Shown here: positions 1-14,262 of the stretch, piece after piece | Layout: each line of letters opens with the position of its first letter | Position numbering within the stretch: position 1 is the stretch's first letter | From: Paragordius varius | Taxonomy: Eukaryota > Nematomorpha | NCBI GenBank assembly: GCA_964247055.1 | Contig: OZ176054.1 | Coordinates: 12,834,001 to 12,898,000, forward strand | Length of the DNA stretch: 64,000 nucleotides | Reading direction: 5' to 3' | Notes under the pieces: generated by a model | Seen by the model: the letters and a program-made list of their open reading frames with translations, nothing else | The model's database searches: none | Told to the model about the DNA's origin: nothing | Position numbers and translations under genes: made by a program

Positions 1-3000
1 TTTAAAGCTTTACTGTAGCTTTATAAAATATTAAAAACTAAATTCTGAAAATTAGCACTTGGACACAACACATTCGTTTCAGTCCTTCGTATTAATAGGG
101 GTAGTTGGATATCCCAGGCCTGTATACTTTAAAAAATATGAATGGAATTGAACCATGTTAAAGTTTGCAATTATTGACATTAATCAACCGAAATATAAAA
201 AGAATTCTTTCAAAATACTTAACATTATTTATTTTAATGTAAAGACCAAAGGTATAAATTTAGCCAACATGACATGTGTGCATTATATTCAAAATAAATA
301 CAAAATAAACCATGATTTAAATCAAAAATTAGCTTCGATTTTAGCTTTAAAATTAATTAAACACGCATTTTGCAGAAATGTTGTAAAATGGCGTCGAAGT
401 AATTTGATATGGAGTTTTCTTTCAAACCTAAATCTATTCAGATATTTCAGCCAGCTAATTTATATTATTTATATTAGGATAGAAGCATAAATTTGCATTG
501 GGACCGTTTCTTTCAGTAGTTTTTTAAAAATTTCAACTTAAATATAGTCTGAGTGTATTTAGATACACCAATTTGAATCGAAGTCTGTTAATATCATAGG
601 GATTAAAATAATATTGCTTTTTGCGACAATCATAATCTTTAACTCTCCTTAAAAATAAGAAAGCATATTTTTTGTAAAATATTGTCATCAATGTTATTGG
701 TATTAGTGAAAAGTTTTCACTTAACGTCCCTTGATAACAACTTGTAGGGTAATTTTTAAGGAAGTTTATAAATACATGTAAAACTAAAAAATTATATAAA
801 AAACTGATTCAATTTATGCGATTTTATATTTAAAATTGGATATTGTTTAAACTTTTTTGAGAATGCATAAACACTTTGTTAATTAATTTGAAAACTAATG
901 TTTATCACCATAGTTCTAAGATTATATTAATTTAATTTACAATTCCTATCTTTTATTCAAGTGTCTTGATTATATAATTAGAAATACGAATTCCCAATAT
1001 AAATTATATTGACTCATCTATATTAAGCCGATTATATTTGATATCGAGTTAGTTATTTAAAATTTGGGATAGCAAAATTTGACAAAACTGTCAATTTAAC
1101 ATATAATTGCCGGGATAAAAATAAATATTTTTGAAAAATTAATTTTTGGAACGCTTTAATTACGATTTATGCTTATAAATAATTCTAAACAACTCTACAA
1201 GTTCATGTTGAACATAATTTATATATATATATATATATATAATAACCACGGACCAAAATCGAAACTAGTATTCTAATCGGTTGACTAAAGCCCGAATATT
1301 CTGTAATATTCTTTAAAATTTACAAACCTATAAAGATAGATTTGTGTAAACAAATTATGTAAAATATTTGCTATTTAAACCTTGGATTCAAAAAATGTGA
1401 AATGAAACGATAACCGTTTGAACAGAAGACAATGGTACCGGAAACAAATTTTTTGGGGAAAACTTATTTTATAGGAAAAGATTTTTTTACAATAAAAATC
1501 GTTGTAATAAAAGTGTAGAATGTAACAAAAATACAAATCGTAAAATTTGAAAGATATTTATTCGTTTTTTATACGCTTTATATGATATTTTTGTGAGTAA
1601 ACATATTTGCATGTTATCAAATAAAACAAATAAAATTTTGAGTAACTAATGGATATGTTATTTACATTTTAAAAAATATAAAAATAAGACTATGCAAATC
1701 TCACTAAAAACTATATCATACATGCAATATATATTTAAAATTTGCATATGTAACAGTAGGGTACCAAAAAAAGGCTGAGACCCATAACATGATATAAATC
1801 CATATCCTCTATTCCATATTTCGTAACCCAAATGAAGATGGCAGTAATAAAAATTAAAGTCTTTTTGTAATAAAAAATATTATTTATTAAAACAATATTG
1901 GTTTATCCTAAATGGTTAGAAGAAATTCAATAAAATATAGAGAAGTTTTGGAACTCAAAATCACAATGATATCTAAAAAGTGAAAGCGTGATCAATCACA
2001 TACAAAAAAGGGAAAAAAATGAATGTATGCATAATCTAATTAAAAACATTTGTTAAAAAACAATTATCAAATGGGAATTATAATATATGGATTTATTTTG
2101 TATTTTCTTTATAATTTATATTTACTGTAACTGGAATCAGAACGTAAACGAAGATCCACTAAATAAAAATTAACCAACATTTTTACAATCACGGGTTTAG
2201 AATTATAAGCAGCCTTAAATTGTATTAATAAAAACACAAATTAAGCATATTACATGGTATAAATATGGTAAATATATAGTGATTAATTTTTTTAAGAATA
2301 CTCATTGCTTTTAGTACTATAAAATATGGCTTTATATACAGTTTTAGATTGTATTTTCAAGCTTTTCAACCTTTTTTAATCTTAATCGATTTATATAATA
2401 AAATTAAGTTCATACCTAATAAATTAGCCATTAATAAATTACATTTGACCAATCTATGCTAATTAGAACGCAAATTCAAAATATGATAGCTATGGTTTAG
2501 TCTTATGGCTTTTATGGTAAAACCTCGTTTTTCAAAGATTTTTGTAATATAGTAAGTAATACTGAAGCTCGAATGCAATTTTTAGAGAAAATTGAATTTA
2601 AATTTATTTATGAATACAAAATCCCAATTGAATTTGATAGATATTAATAATTGGTTTTATGGAAAATCTCACATTTTGATATTTATAACTTGGAGACAGT
2701 CTATGGTTATAATCACCAGTTTGAGACCGTTTTAGGGTATAAAACGCCTCATTTCGAAGCAAAATATTTGTGTTTTTCAAAATATTTTACTGACATTTTA
2801 CCTAATAATTTGCAACATTTGATCAATAATTGTAAGAGGAAGTCTGGTTGGATTGTAAAAATACCATAATAATAGGTTCAAATAACCAGTATATTTCCCC
2901 TCTACATAAAATATAATAAATTTTAAATATAAACCTTTATATTTGCCAATAAGTAAGGCAGTATTGTTAAGAGAATTACACAATGAGAGAGACTGCTTTA

Positions 3001-3612
3001 TAGAAAGAAAAAATCGATAATATTTTTATATTATGAATTTGTAAAACATATAATAATTTTATACAAAATGCTGTGTAGAATAATGTTAAAAAAATCCCTA
3101 ACCAATTTATATTTATTTATATAAATTAGTATATGGTCCTAATATTTGCAAAATTTTGTGTTCACTTACACAGTAATATATAAATGACATTCATTACATT
3201 AGACAGTCACCAGAATAGTAAAAAAAAATAAATCTTAGGTGTAAACTAATGGACTAAATTTAACTTTATCTATAAAGACTTTAATCACAATATTTTCACA
3301 TATTATATAAAATTTAACCAATTATAATTTAAAAATGAAAAATATAAATGTAGTTTGGTTATAAAATAATTTATTACGCATTTAGTTAAAATTTGCACCA
3401 TTTTAAAAAACCAAATATGTTTAAAAAGCCATTTGAAGCAATATGTGAATAAGAAATTAAAGTAATAAACTACCCTCCTATTTTTAATATGGTGTGAAAT
3501 AAAAAAATGTTTAGATATTTTTTCCAAAAAAATAAATCAATAAAAATTTTAATTTAATAAATTCAAAAGTTGTCCTAGCTTTAAAAGATTTATAAGATTC
3601 ACACACTTGTAA
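1..3612. other. Gene-free AT-rich stretch
   Basis: No coding, RNA or clear element signal. Short AT-rich open frames (for example 155-490) have random-like composition. A TA run lies at about 1220-1241. Confidence 0.6.
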
Positions 3613-3845
3613 CAGAGGCGTATCTAGAGGGGGAAGGGGAATTGATATATCGGGCACATAGTTAAAGGGTTGTCGGATTTTGAAAATTTCAATTTTATTT
3701 TAAAAAATAGATATTTTAAATTATTATTTTAAATAATACGTAAAAAAATCACCCATTTATGAGAATGGTCATTGATCAAGGTTTAAATTTGATAATTTTT
3801 TTTAAAATGCAAGGGGGGCGCCCGCACCATTATAAATTCAAAAAA
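3613..3845. mobile_element. hAT-like element, related to the one at 49493
   Basis: Starts CAGAGGCGTATCTAGAGGGG and shares interior text with 49493-49699 (TTATTTTAAATAATAC and CCATTTATGAG). The right end is not clear, so this copy is truncated or diverged. Confidence 0.65.
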
Positions 3846-4194
3846 TGGCGGAAAATAATTGCAAATATTAGTGAATATATAAACAATTTTCGAAGTAAAG
3901 TGTAGTTTTTATAAAAATTAAGGATGCAATTCAGGAGCAGCTTAATCCGTGGCCCTAGAAATGCTTTGTCTAGCCCTGAAAGCTTTAAATTTTTTAGATT
4001 TTTTTTGGAGTATAAAAATCTGCAAGTGATAAAAAAATTTTTGTCTTAAACTTTTTTGAGAAGTATTACTGATTTAATTGGACTGTCCACTATAGACCAA
4101 AATTTATCAAAACGCACCATTTTTATCATTAAAGAACATTTTTAAACGAAAAACACAACTGAAAAGAGCGTTATTTTCATTTATATATGTATGT

Positions 4195-4472
4195 TATAAC
4201 CCTTATACGGACAAAACGTATAACAAAGACAAAGTTTTTTGTAAAAGACATCCATACTTTTAAAATGTGCATTTTTTTGAATATAACTCTTCATTTAATG
4301 TTTAAAAGTAAGAAGTAAATATATACTAAAATAATCAATTTTTTACCATCGTTATTGAATAGCTTATTGAGAAAAAAAATAAGATTTAAAAATGTATGGG
4401 GTTGTCTTTTGGAAAAAAAAATATTTGTCTTTATATTTTTACGTTTTGTCCGTATGATTTCAATTTTACTGT
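4195..4472. mobile_element. Family-1 inverted-repeat element
   Basis: The family pattern is TACAGTAAAAATTGAAATTA then TACGGACAAAACGT at the left end and its inverse (ACGTTTTGTCCGTATAAT ... TTTTACTGTA) at the right. Internal arms (AAAAGACAACCATAC / GTATGGTTGTCTTTT) bring the inverted arms to about 80 bp around an AT-rich core. TA flanks and a CAGT terminus suggest Tc1/mariner-derived non-autonomous elements. This copy has a worn left end and a good right arm. Confidence 0.75.
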
Positions 4473-5154
4473 CCTTTTAATAATCTATATAGAAGAGCAG
4501 TAAATGGGACTTTTATTCCAAAAATTTTTCGCTTTTTATTTAAATTGGCTGAATTAATTTATAATTTTGAGGATAGGATATATGATTTTTCAAAAACAAC
4601 ATTGTTTAAGTTGTATTTGCTTGAAATAAATGTGGCGTTTGGTTAAAAAAATGTAGTTTTTGACTTAAAATTGGTATATTTTTAAATTTAAAAGGGTTAT
4701 AGTAAGGTCATGTAAGAGATTTGTTGACTAAAACCAGTTCTCTCATGCAATTATCTGGATTGGATGCATGAAAATTGATCATCGAAAATTAAAATACATT
4801 ATTTGCATTCTTTGCCATTAGAAAATCATTATATATTTAAGGTTTTGTTCGTTAGAGTAATACGTAATAATTAGAGAAAAAAAAACTGTTCTTATATTTT
4901 ATTGTAGATTGCTATTTAACCATTCCCATAAATTGTATCATCAGTTCTTATAAATAATTTTAAAATAAAATACTTAAATGAAAATTTCATGGAAAAAAAT
5001 AATCTTTAATAATTTAATCAGTATAAATATACATATTCATTAAAAATAAATAATAGGTTTTCAACCAAAATAAAGATTTTTCATACTGCCCAAAAATGCA
5101 TATGAAATAAGTTAAAATATTTTAATCTTAAAATAAAAAAAACTTTGATTATAT

Positions 5155-5370
5155 ATACCATTTACAGTTCAAATTCACCCTTAATTACAAAATCTCCCTC
5201 GAACAATTCAAATTCATTATAAAATAAAATTACCTTTAAGATTATAACTAAAAAAAATAAACTGTGCCACAAGAATATTTTTTTTAATGATGAGTTATAT
5301 TATTTCGAAAACACAATTTATTTTTAGGGTAAATTTGAATCAAGGGTAAATTTGGGTTAAAAAAGATCAC
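5155..5370. mobile_element. Family-3 foldback element
   Basis: TACCATTTACAGTTCAAATT start with CAATTCAAATTCA units at the left; inverse GGGTAAATTTGAATC units at the right. Shares the interior TCGAAAACACAATTTATTTT with the copy at 12447. Confidence 0.7.
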
Positions 5371-5861
5371 TTTATTCACAGGATGAATTTTTTTCAACTA
5401 TATGTTACTTTCAACAAAAAAGAAATGATTGAAATAATTTATGTGTCTAATTCATGTAGTATAAAATTAGTCTATCCTTATTTTTAAAATTTTGTAATGC
5501 TTGAAACTATAAACCTCGAATCATTTTCAATATTTGGTTATTTATATATCCATATATATATTAATAACAAAATGCAACGAATAATATTATTGCATGATAT
5601 TTATAACCCATTCTTTCCATTTTGAAATATAATTATAATGGGAATCGTTTTAATTATAATTTAAAAATAAATAAAATTTTATAAATATAATATTATTTTT
5701 TATTTAAAAACACCAGTTTTTAAATTTATGACATAGGGTCAAATCTCAAGTAAGGATTGACCAAGATATAAGGATAATATTCGTACCTTTAAAAATCTAA
5801 AAGTATGTATAATTTTTGATTGGGTAAAATGTGAATATTTTTAACCTTAAAATTTTTAGAT

Positions 5862-6146
5862 ACTATAAATTGAAATTTTACTACGGACAAAAAATAAAAA
5901 TATAAAGACAAACATATTTTTCTAAAGACAACCTTTTAAATCTTAATTTTATATATAACTCATTATTTAATATCGCAAAATGTGAAATAGAATGCATAAT
6001 AATAAAACAATCATTTTTATATTTACAATCGTAATTTAATAACTTATCTATGAAAAATTAAGGTTTAAAAAAGAATGGTTCTCTTTTGAAAAAAATATTT
6101 GTCTTTATATTTTACGTTTTTTCTGTATAAATTCCATTTTTACTAT
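5862..6146. mobile_element. Family-1 inverted-repeat element
   Basis: Both arms are recognisable (TACGGACAAAAAATAAAAAT and TTTATATTTTACGTTTTTTC), with worn tips. Same family as 4195-4472. Confidence 0.75.
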
Positions 6147-8292
6147 GTTATAACTAGGTGTCTTTAAGCATTTCTTTTTGATTAATTATATGTGATCGAT
6201 ACATAAAAACATTACGGGTCAAAAATAATTTTATCTAAGGAATTTTGAGGACGAGTTTAAATTTATAGATAAATTGTTACAATACATATATATTTTTCAC
6301 GATTTTTCGATATAACTGTAACTGGTAATTAAATAAGGAGTTTTATCCAAAAATTACGACAGCCCTACTTTTACATTGATAGATTTATTAAGTTTCTTTA
6401 GATATTTTACATTTTCCATAACATTTAAAAGTTTTTTATACACATATTTAAAAATACATCCTCACGCCAATTATCCTTGTGACATTTATTATTGCATTCA
6501 TCATTTTTTGCGTATTTTTTTCCTTATATTTATTTTTTATAATAAAAAAAGCTTGTTGATAGTATACTCTCACTGTGCTCATATATAATATTTTTTATTA
6601 CGCATTTCATAAAAAAAATTCCCCTTACTATACTTATGAAATATTTACACGCATATTTTCTTTTCGTAAAATTTCATTTTTTCGCACAAAATTCCTCGAT
6701 AAAATTTAGAAATATCTAAAATATTTATCTAATACTTTTAAAATCCTTAAATATATTAGATTCCGGTTTATTTTTGCAAAAACTTTTATACCACAATATT
6801 TATTTTGATATACATCCTACGCCTTTTACAATTTCACATAAAAATAAACAATAAATTATTTATATTATACATTGTATGTAATAAATTTTATTTTTTCTTT
6901 TTTTCACGTTTTTTAAATATTATCTCATGCGCGAACTTTGAAAGCTACATGCATGATATCATATGCGATCAAAATTATGTGGTTTTTTATTTATACGCAA
7001 TTTTAAAATACTCTTTTTTTTCGTTTCAAATCTAAATTACTAATTCTTATTGCCAATAATGGCCAAGTATATTTTTATTTTTTATATGTGTATGTTTTTA
7101 GTATATTTTATTTTTAGATAAAAAATTTTCCAGACTGCACACATATTTGTATAAAATATATATATTTTATTTTTATCTATTGCTACATGTTTGCCTTACC
7201 TGAGTATTTTTTTAAATGTGTTGTATTTTATTAGCCACATAAATGTTTGAATCTAAGATTTATTTTTGATATTTGTCTGAAATATTTAAATTTCAAACGT
7301 TTTACATATTTATTAAAATTCCTCTTACGCGATTATTTTTTGCTAAAATTTAATCTGATTGATACTTAAAGATATGTGAATTCAACATTAAACCAGACAT
7401 TAAGAAAAAATATTATTTCGTAGCTTAAAATATTTTCAGAACCTTATTACTCAAAAGTAGAAAATTGTTTGTTTTATGATTTTGAGTCGGCTTTCAACAT
7501 ATCTTTTTAAAACATTCACATGGCTCTTAGTCAACTCTCCTAAATTTGAAAACTCTCTTTTTTAATTAACAATTTCGATTCCAACAATCCTATTTATTTT
7601 AGCCAAATAATATATATTTGTAGGAATGTCAAATAGATATTTTTTGATCCAATATCTCTTAAATTTTTTAAAAATGTTATTTGTCTAAATATCCTCTTAT
7701 TAACAATATTTAACGATTGTTTGAAAAACGATATAGGTTTTTGCAATCGAAATCAAATCATCTAAAAATGATTTAAGTTGAACTAATATATTTTAAGACA
7801 CTGGTTGTTGTTTTGACAATTTACAGGTTAAAGCACTGTATTTTATCGAAAAGACCTGTTATATAATGAGTTGCAAGTTTCATCATTTTGTATTGTATTG
7901 AAAAATCAATGTATCAGCATGATTAATTCTAATTTATAATTATTTGTTTAATTAAAGCCATATATATATACTTTGGAGATCATATTACATAAATAATTAA
8001 AATAACAGTTTAGTTGAGCTACCTACCTATGTCTAATTTTTTTTAAATTTATTCAAAAGAGTTTACCTGTTAACATGGATTACCAAAAAAAAGTTTAAAA
8101 TGCGATTATACCTCAAAATAATCATTTAAAAATTGATTTGGAAATAACATCTTTAAAATCAAACATTTTTATTATAAATATATGAGATTTAATTATAATT
8201 ATACCATTTCATTCTTGTAGATTAAGAATGAATCAAAAGGGAGATTGATCACAACATATGATTATAATTAGTTTACGCCAAACGATAATTAA
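6147..8292. other. Gene-free stretch upstream of Polycomb
   Basis: No recognised gene or element. Small Phe/Ile/Tyr-rich frames at 6376-7035 look like AT-rich noise. The Polycomb promoter is presumably in the last part, but no motif stands out. Confidence 0.55.
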
Positions 8293-11200
8293 ATGAGTTC
8301 AACGGAAGATACGTCAGACGATAAAATATACGCAGCTGAGCGCATCATCAAATCCCGTTTTACCAAAGTATTATATATTAATATATATTTTGAATATATT
8401 CTTTATAGATTTTAAAATAAGATTTAGCATTTTAAACCAATGCGGAAATTACGACTCAATATCAGAAGTTTTATTTTTTTTTATTTCAACGATTTCAGAG
8501 CTGGCCACATTTATTTAGGCTTTGAATCACGGAAACATGTGAATTTTCAGTTCTGGCTTTTGCTAAAATTGTCAATTTTTGATATTAACTTAAATTGAAA
8601 TGTGATTTGTTTTAATAGTTGAAAATAATTATATATAATCACATTTGTACCTAAAATCTGACTATTTAACAGCAGACTGCTATAATTAATTAAAAAACCC
8701 ATAATTATTTTTGCTTATTAGTTTTCTTACAATTAACGCATTTTAAATGTGTATTTAAAATTTTTTACATCCGGTTATTCGAACTAAATATAGACTATGT
8801 TTTACCCTTAATTTTTCAATTGAAACAATACAAAGCTGTTTATACCAATTTTATAGTTTCACTAAAACCGTTTACAAACAAAAATTTAAAATTATGGATG
8901 TTAGAGAGGTAACATTTTTTGTAGAAAAAAATAAATTACTAGAAATTATATATAAATGTTTGAACGATTTTAAAATCCAAATTTATCAGCTTGTGTCATA
9001 TTATTTAAGGGCAAATACTATTATTTGGTGAAATGGCGAGATTGGAGTGATAAACATAACACATGGGAACCCGAAGAAAATATCATTGATCGCAGATTGT
9101 TGGATTCATTCAAACTTCGGTAATTACTAAAAACTTTTGTTTTTATACTTTTAAAACGGTGTTTAAGCGTTTAATTTTAAACTTTTAGTGAACGGAGATT
9201 ACAAGCTAAGCGAAATCTTCATCTCCATGGTAATAACAACACTAGTAAAAAACTGCGGATAAGTGACAACAACTCTAATAATCCTTCCACTTCCTCAAAT
9301 TTTATTCCGGCAACAGGAAGCGGCGGTTACCATGGCAACTCCAAAAACCGTTTCCATGACGACGATGGGGAAGAGGAAGCAAGTACCAGTGAAAGTTACA
9401 ACAGTAGTCCCCTTAAAACCGGTGCATCAAACAACAAAGTATAAAATATAACTTAAAAAGAATAATAAATCCACCTTTACACAAAAGATTACATAAAAAA
9501 GGCTATCTCTATAATTATGCTATTATAATATTGTAAAATAATTATAAACTATATTATATATTTAAAAACACAATGAATGCTACAATGTCAATTGATTTGA
9601 CCTATCAACAAACATATCAAACTCAAACTCTCACATTAAATTGTAAAAAAAATTATACCAGGAATTTTATTATATTTATTTTTTTTACCTTTTTGTGATT
9701 GTTGCTTTGTTCAGTCATTAATTATGTAATGTGAGGTGTATTTCTTATCTTTTTTATCCTGGCAAATGATATTTTTGCATTAAGTTTAAGGCATAAAAAG
9801 TATGATAAATCTACATTTATATCTTGTTCGGATAAACTAAGGCAAATAAAACGCTGTCATGTGTTTGCATTTTTCATGGTGGTTGGTATATACGAAGATT
9901 AGATAATTGTTTTTGGCATTTAGTCTAGCCTTATTTTAATATTTACATTTATTACTGACACAGGTCAATCGATTGTATGGTGGAGATGAGAAACGGTTAT
10001 CGCTACGTAGTTCAAGCCGTAAATTGGAGCTTGTCTCCCCCACCCCATCACTCAGCACTGAAAGACTTAGATCATATCGAAGCAGTAATGAATTGAAACC
10101 AGATTCATCGTCTATCGAATCGCTGGCAAAGATTAACACCAACACATCAGCCAGAAATTCTCCTACTCCCCTCCTTAAGCATTATCAAAAAAATCATAAC
10201 TTGCTAATCCTCAACTCTTCGATAAGTACGGTTCTTTCATCCGATGATGATGAAGAAGGGGGAGGAGATGAGAAGGAAAGTATCCTGGTTATTGCTTCTG
10301 ATCACGAAAACGCTAAAATTAACACTTCATTCACGCAAAAATCGGAGAGAATTGGGAAAAAATCACCCATTTTAAGGACTTCATCCGCACTTGATAGTAA
10401 CAACGTCAAATATACCAATAACGTGAAAGAAAGTGGTAAAAGCGATCACACCACTATTGACACAAACAAGTTAATAACTTACCAACATGTTAAAAAAACG
10501 GCAACTACAATTAATTGCATAAACACAGACTCAAAAACTACAACACTATATACTCAAACTGAGAATCACAAAGACATAGAAAGAATCAATAAACCCATTA
10601 CGGGTGGTGAAGGTGGAGGTATTGAGAATCGACGTTTAGTTTTAATTTCTCCTGTCGGGGGATTAAGTCCTACCCTTTTGAAGTCACCCATTACAAATGC
10701 TTACAACAAATTATTACATTCCCCATCATCAACAATTATTACTTCAGGTGTCGATCCATCCGCTTCTAAATCATTGCAGAATCTTCCAGCCATTAGTACT
10801 CATCATACATCAGTTGATGCTTGTGCCGAACGCTTGGCATTAATGAATAAGAAACATAATGATGCTCTTTCTAATACAATTAGCCATGACAAATTGTCGG
10901 CTAATACTACATTGGCAATGCCTTTTTTACTTGTAACTTCCCAGCCAAGCACTAGTCCCCATGATACATTATCGAATTTAACACGCGAACAAGATAATAC
11001 TAATAATAGTGAAGCTTTGTCCCCTCCTTCCTCCAACCTCCTAACTCACAATGCATCATCTTCGTCATCTACATCTTCAGGTTATTTGGCTCCGAATGGC
11101 CACAAGCGGAAAGCCAGCAAACCAATTAAACGCAATGTTTTCCCCACAGACGATACTCTTTCCAAAGATCAGAATAAGCATTCCTCACAATCTAACATTG

Positions 11201-12432
11201 ATTCGAGTTTGCCTTGTGGCGATACGACAAAAAGCTCCAACAATTCTGTGCGGCATTATCCATTTCATATTGATAATAAAACAGCTCTAACTAGCACAAC
11301 ATCTAGAATATGTAGCATATCCCCTGTGATTAAATTTGCATCAACTACGCACACCGCACCACCACAAATTAAAGAATTACCCGAAATTATAAATGAAAAT
11401 GACTACCCCACCAATAATAATTTTACTTCTAATACCTGTGAGGTATGTCCTGATCTTACTGTTAAACATAATACAGACAGTAAGCAAAATAATAAATATA
11501 TTTCAAATGATGCTCATACCATCAATCGAAATGATAATTATTCTTTTGCTACTGATACTTCTCAAGGGAAAACTGAGGCTCTAAAAAAGAATCCTTCACA
11601 CGCTTATATTAAGCCAATACAGCGGCAGCCTATACCAAAATTTTTTGTTTCTAAACTTGGTCCGACAGGCAACACAATAAAAATCCAAGCAGCGGCACCA
11701 AATCAAATACCACAATCCACACATAAACCCTTAAATCTATCCTCATTCAAACCAAATAATCTAACAAATCACTTACAGGATCCAAACATCACAATTGTTG
11801 AATGCACTTCTTTAGATAATGAATATTCCTATCACAATCGTCATTCCTCACGAAAAGACGCTAAATCATTAAATATATTTGATTCGAGCACACGGAATGA
11901 TGTTTTACGCCACACACCACATAATACCAATAATAATGGTAAAAAACACAAGAAGGTATATCATAAAAAAGTACATCACACAAAAAAATCAACCATACAG
12001 AACGAAATCGAAAAGAATGACCATTATCTTAAAACTGGTAAAGTACAACATAAGACTATGAATAAAAGTGCGTTCATAGAAGATAAAAGTATGCACCAAT
12101 CTACAAAATCCACTCTTATTCTGCAATCAAAACCACCGTTCCTACCCTTGCAATATCCTTTACATGGCAATAATAACAATATGAAACATAATGAGCAAAA
12201 TTTGAACAATTTAAAGAGGGTGATACCCTCTGTCAAGACGAAATTTGATATGAATTATGTGGTAGGGACATGCAAACCGAAAATATCCAATTTTCCTGGT
12301 TTTTATCAAATGAATAAGCGCATTATTGATAACATACTCATTACCGATGTTGAAGCTAATGATTATTCTGTCACATTCTTTGAATGCAGTTCTCTAGATG
12401 ACCCTAAGGATTTTTTCACCACAAATGCCTAA
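8293..12432 (+). CDS. Pc: Polycomb (Pc/CBX) chromodomain protein, four exons, about 967 aa
   Basis: Exons 8293-8367, 9010-9119, 9189-9438 and 9964-12432, all with GT/AG junctions and matching phase; an in-frame TAA sits immediately before the ATG. Residues 12-62 form a chromodomain ([28 protein letters not shown]) with cage aromatics Y13, W34 and W37, the pocket that reads H3K27me3 in the family. The last ~35 residues ([18 protein letters not shown] ... DFF) match the Polycomb C-box, which docks RING1 in PRC1. Chromodomain first and C-box last identifies Pc/CBX and not HP1, which has a chromoshadow domain. The ~870 residues between are low-complexity, rich in Ser/Asn/Thr, with a basic His/Lys patch near residue 804. 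At ~967 aa it is far longer than fly Pc (~390 aa). The last exon alone encodes 822 residues without interruption. A C-box-like half motif recurs near residue 751. The 3' flank is occupied by a foldback element. Confidence 0.93.
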
Positions 12433-12446
12433 CCTATGGGACAAAT

Positions 12447-12828
12447 ATATACCATTTACAGTTCAAATTCACCCTTGAACAATTCAAATTCACCCTCGAA
12501 CAATTCAAATTCATCCTCGAACAATTCAAATTCACCCTAAAAATAAATTATGTGTTTTCGAACTATTATAACTCATTATTAATATAAAATATATCTTTAT
12601 GGCATAATTAATTATTTTTTTCAGTATTATGTTAATTTAAAACAAAATTTTATTTTTTAAAAATATATTAAAATATAGGTAATTTTTAATCTTAAAAAAC
12701 ATGTTATTTATTTGAGGGTGAATTTGAATTGTTCGAGGGTGAATTTGAACTGTAAATGGTGAATTTGTATTGTTTAAGGGTGAATTTGAATTGTTTAAGG
12801 GTGAATTTGAACTGTAAATGGTATATAT
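12447..12828. mobile_element. Family-3 foldback element just after the Polycomb stop
   Basis: The most complete copy. The left end TACCATTTACAGTTC leads into about four 21-bp tandem units (core CAATTCAAATTCACCCT); the right end has the same units inverted (AGGGTGAATTTGAATTG) and closes GTAAATGGTATA. It begins about 15 bp after the Polycomb TAA. AATAAA at about 12542 lies inside it and could serve as a poly(A) signal for Polycomb. Confidence 0.85.
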
Positions 12829-13864
12829 TTTAAAATATGTTACTATAGTCATTTCAATGCAAAATACACAAGTGTTTTTTATACATCCATATATATATAA
12901 AATTATCAAATATACGAGACATGCACATTATAACACTGTAATTGCTCCACCCTATATGATAGCAAATATGCCTGATGATATAAAATACATAAAAACAATG
13001 AAAACCAATTTTTTATATTATTTATTGATTTTTTTATTGTATAAAAAATCATCCAGTCATTATTAATTTAGCCCATTTTTAAATTGTAGTATGATAGTTT
13101 TTTAATTATATATATATATTACTTATTGCAATATAATTTATATGTTTTTACCATTTAAAATTTGCTATAAAAATACACCACTTTTGTAGTTTTATTGGTA
13201 CTTTTTAGACAGAAATGTTAAAGCTATCAAAACTTAACTATCGATTGATAAAAGCAAGTTTTATGTCAATATTGATTCAATCAACACATAATATAGCTAG
13301 CTAACTAATAAGATATCTTAACCTACCCATTATCTGTAATTTATCAATTGTTTATTTATTATATTATTGGCATTATCTTTTTATGAAAAAAATTTATAAA
13401 CCAAAAGGTATGAAAGATAAATAAATTAATAGTAAAAATTTGTGTATTATAGCGTCCATGAATTAATATTAGTTTCTTTCCAAGAAAGGTTGGCCTTGGC
13501 TAATTCAATAAATGTAAAGTCGACATTTACTTAACTTGACCAACTATACTTTATTTGTTTGACGGAATAACCATTTAGAGGCAATTAAAACTGACCCAAA
13601 GTTTTAAACAATAGAGCTTTTAACATAACCTCAAAACAATTTTTGAAGTGCAATGATAAGATTTATATAATTTAGTCAATTTATAATCGCATTTAATCAA
13701 ATATGTGAACCAAAAATATTAACATAAAATTCATCATAAAGCTGGTAGTTTCACATTTTTAAATATGGTGTGTTTAGATATGAATATAGAGGGAATTTGG
13801 TAACATTCGTTGAAAACATTTTAGATGTGTTGAAGAACAAAAAAATTATATAACCTGTAAATTG

Positions 13865-13867
<3 letters not shown>

Positions 13868-13908
<41 letters not shown>
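13868..13908. repeat. TA microsatellite
   Basis: About 20 uninterrupted AT dinucleotides. Confidence 0.95.
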
Positions 13909-13910
<2 letters not shown>

Positions 13911-14225
13911 AATATATTGTATACCTGGTAAAAAATTTTGCGTTTTTATTACTTATAAACTATTCAAATATCTTAAATCTCAAATATCGCACACATTATG
14001 CATAGAATATGTATAAAAAATGAACACAAAGTGTTTTGCAAGCATGGAAAAATAAAACATGTGGCATAGCTTTTTTACCGTCAGAAATAAATGTAAATGG
14101 GTGGGTTTTCGGAGTAATACAAATTATATATATATATATATATATATACTGCCTCCAAAATCGGAGGTTTAAAAAACTGATGATATATATATATATATAT
14201 TTATTTTGATAGGAATATGTATCAG

Positions 14226-14262
14226 GATTATCATGGTGCTTTTGATTTTGATCCTTACGAGT
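14226..14262 (+). CDS. Possible isolated exon (MYQDYHGAFDFDPY)
   Basis: A short open stretch reads MYQDYHGAFDFDPY and ends at a near-perfect donor (GA|GTGAGT). It is less AT-biased than its surroundings, which are TA repeats. It could be a first coding exon, or an internal one starting at the ATAG just upstream (14212). I found no partner exon that I trust on either side, so a gene is not established. Confidence 0.2.

Noticed and set aside
155-490. 111-codon open frame
   Set aside because: Ile/Lys/Asn/Tyr-rich composition expected from AT-rich DNA, no family, no splice context.
11051-12236. Frames overlapping the large Polycomb exon in other phases
   Set aside because: Shadows of the long Polycomb frame, which continues to a recognisable C-box.
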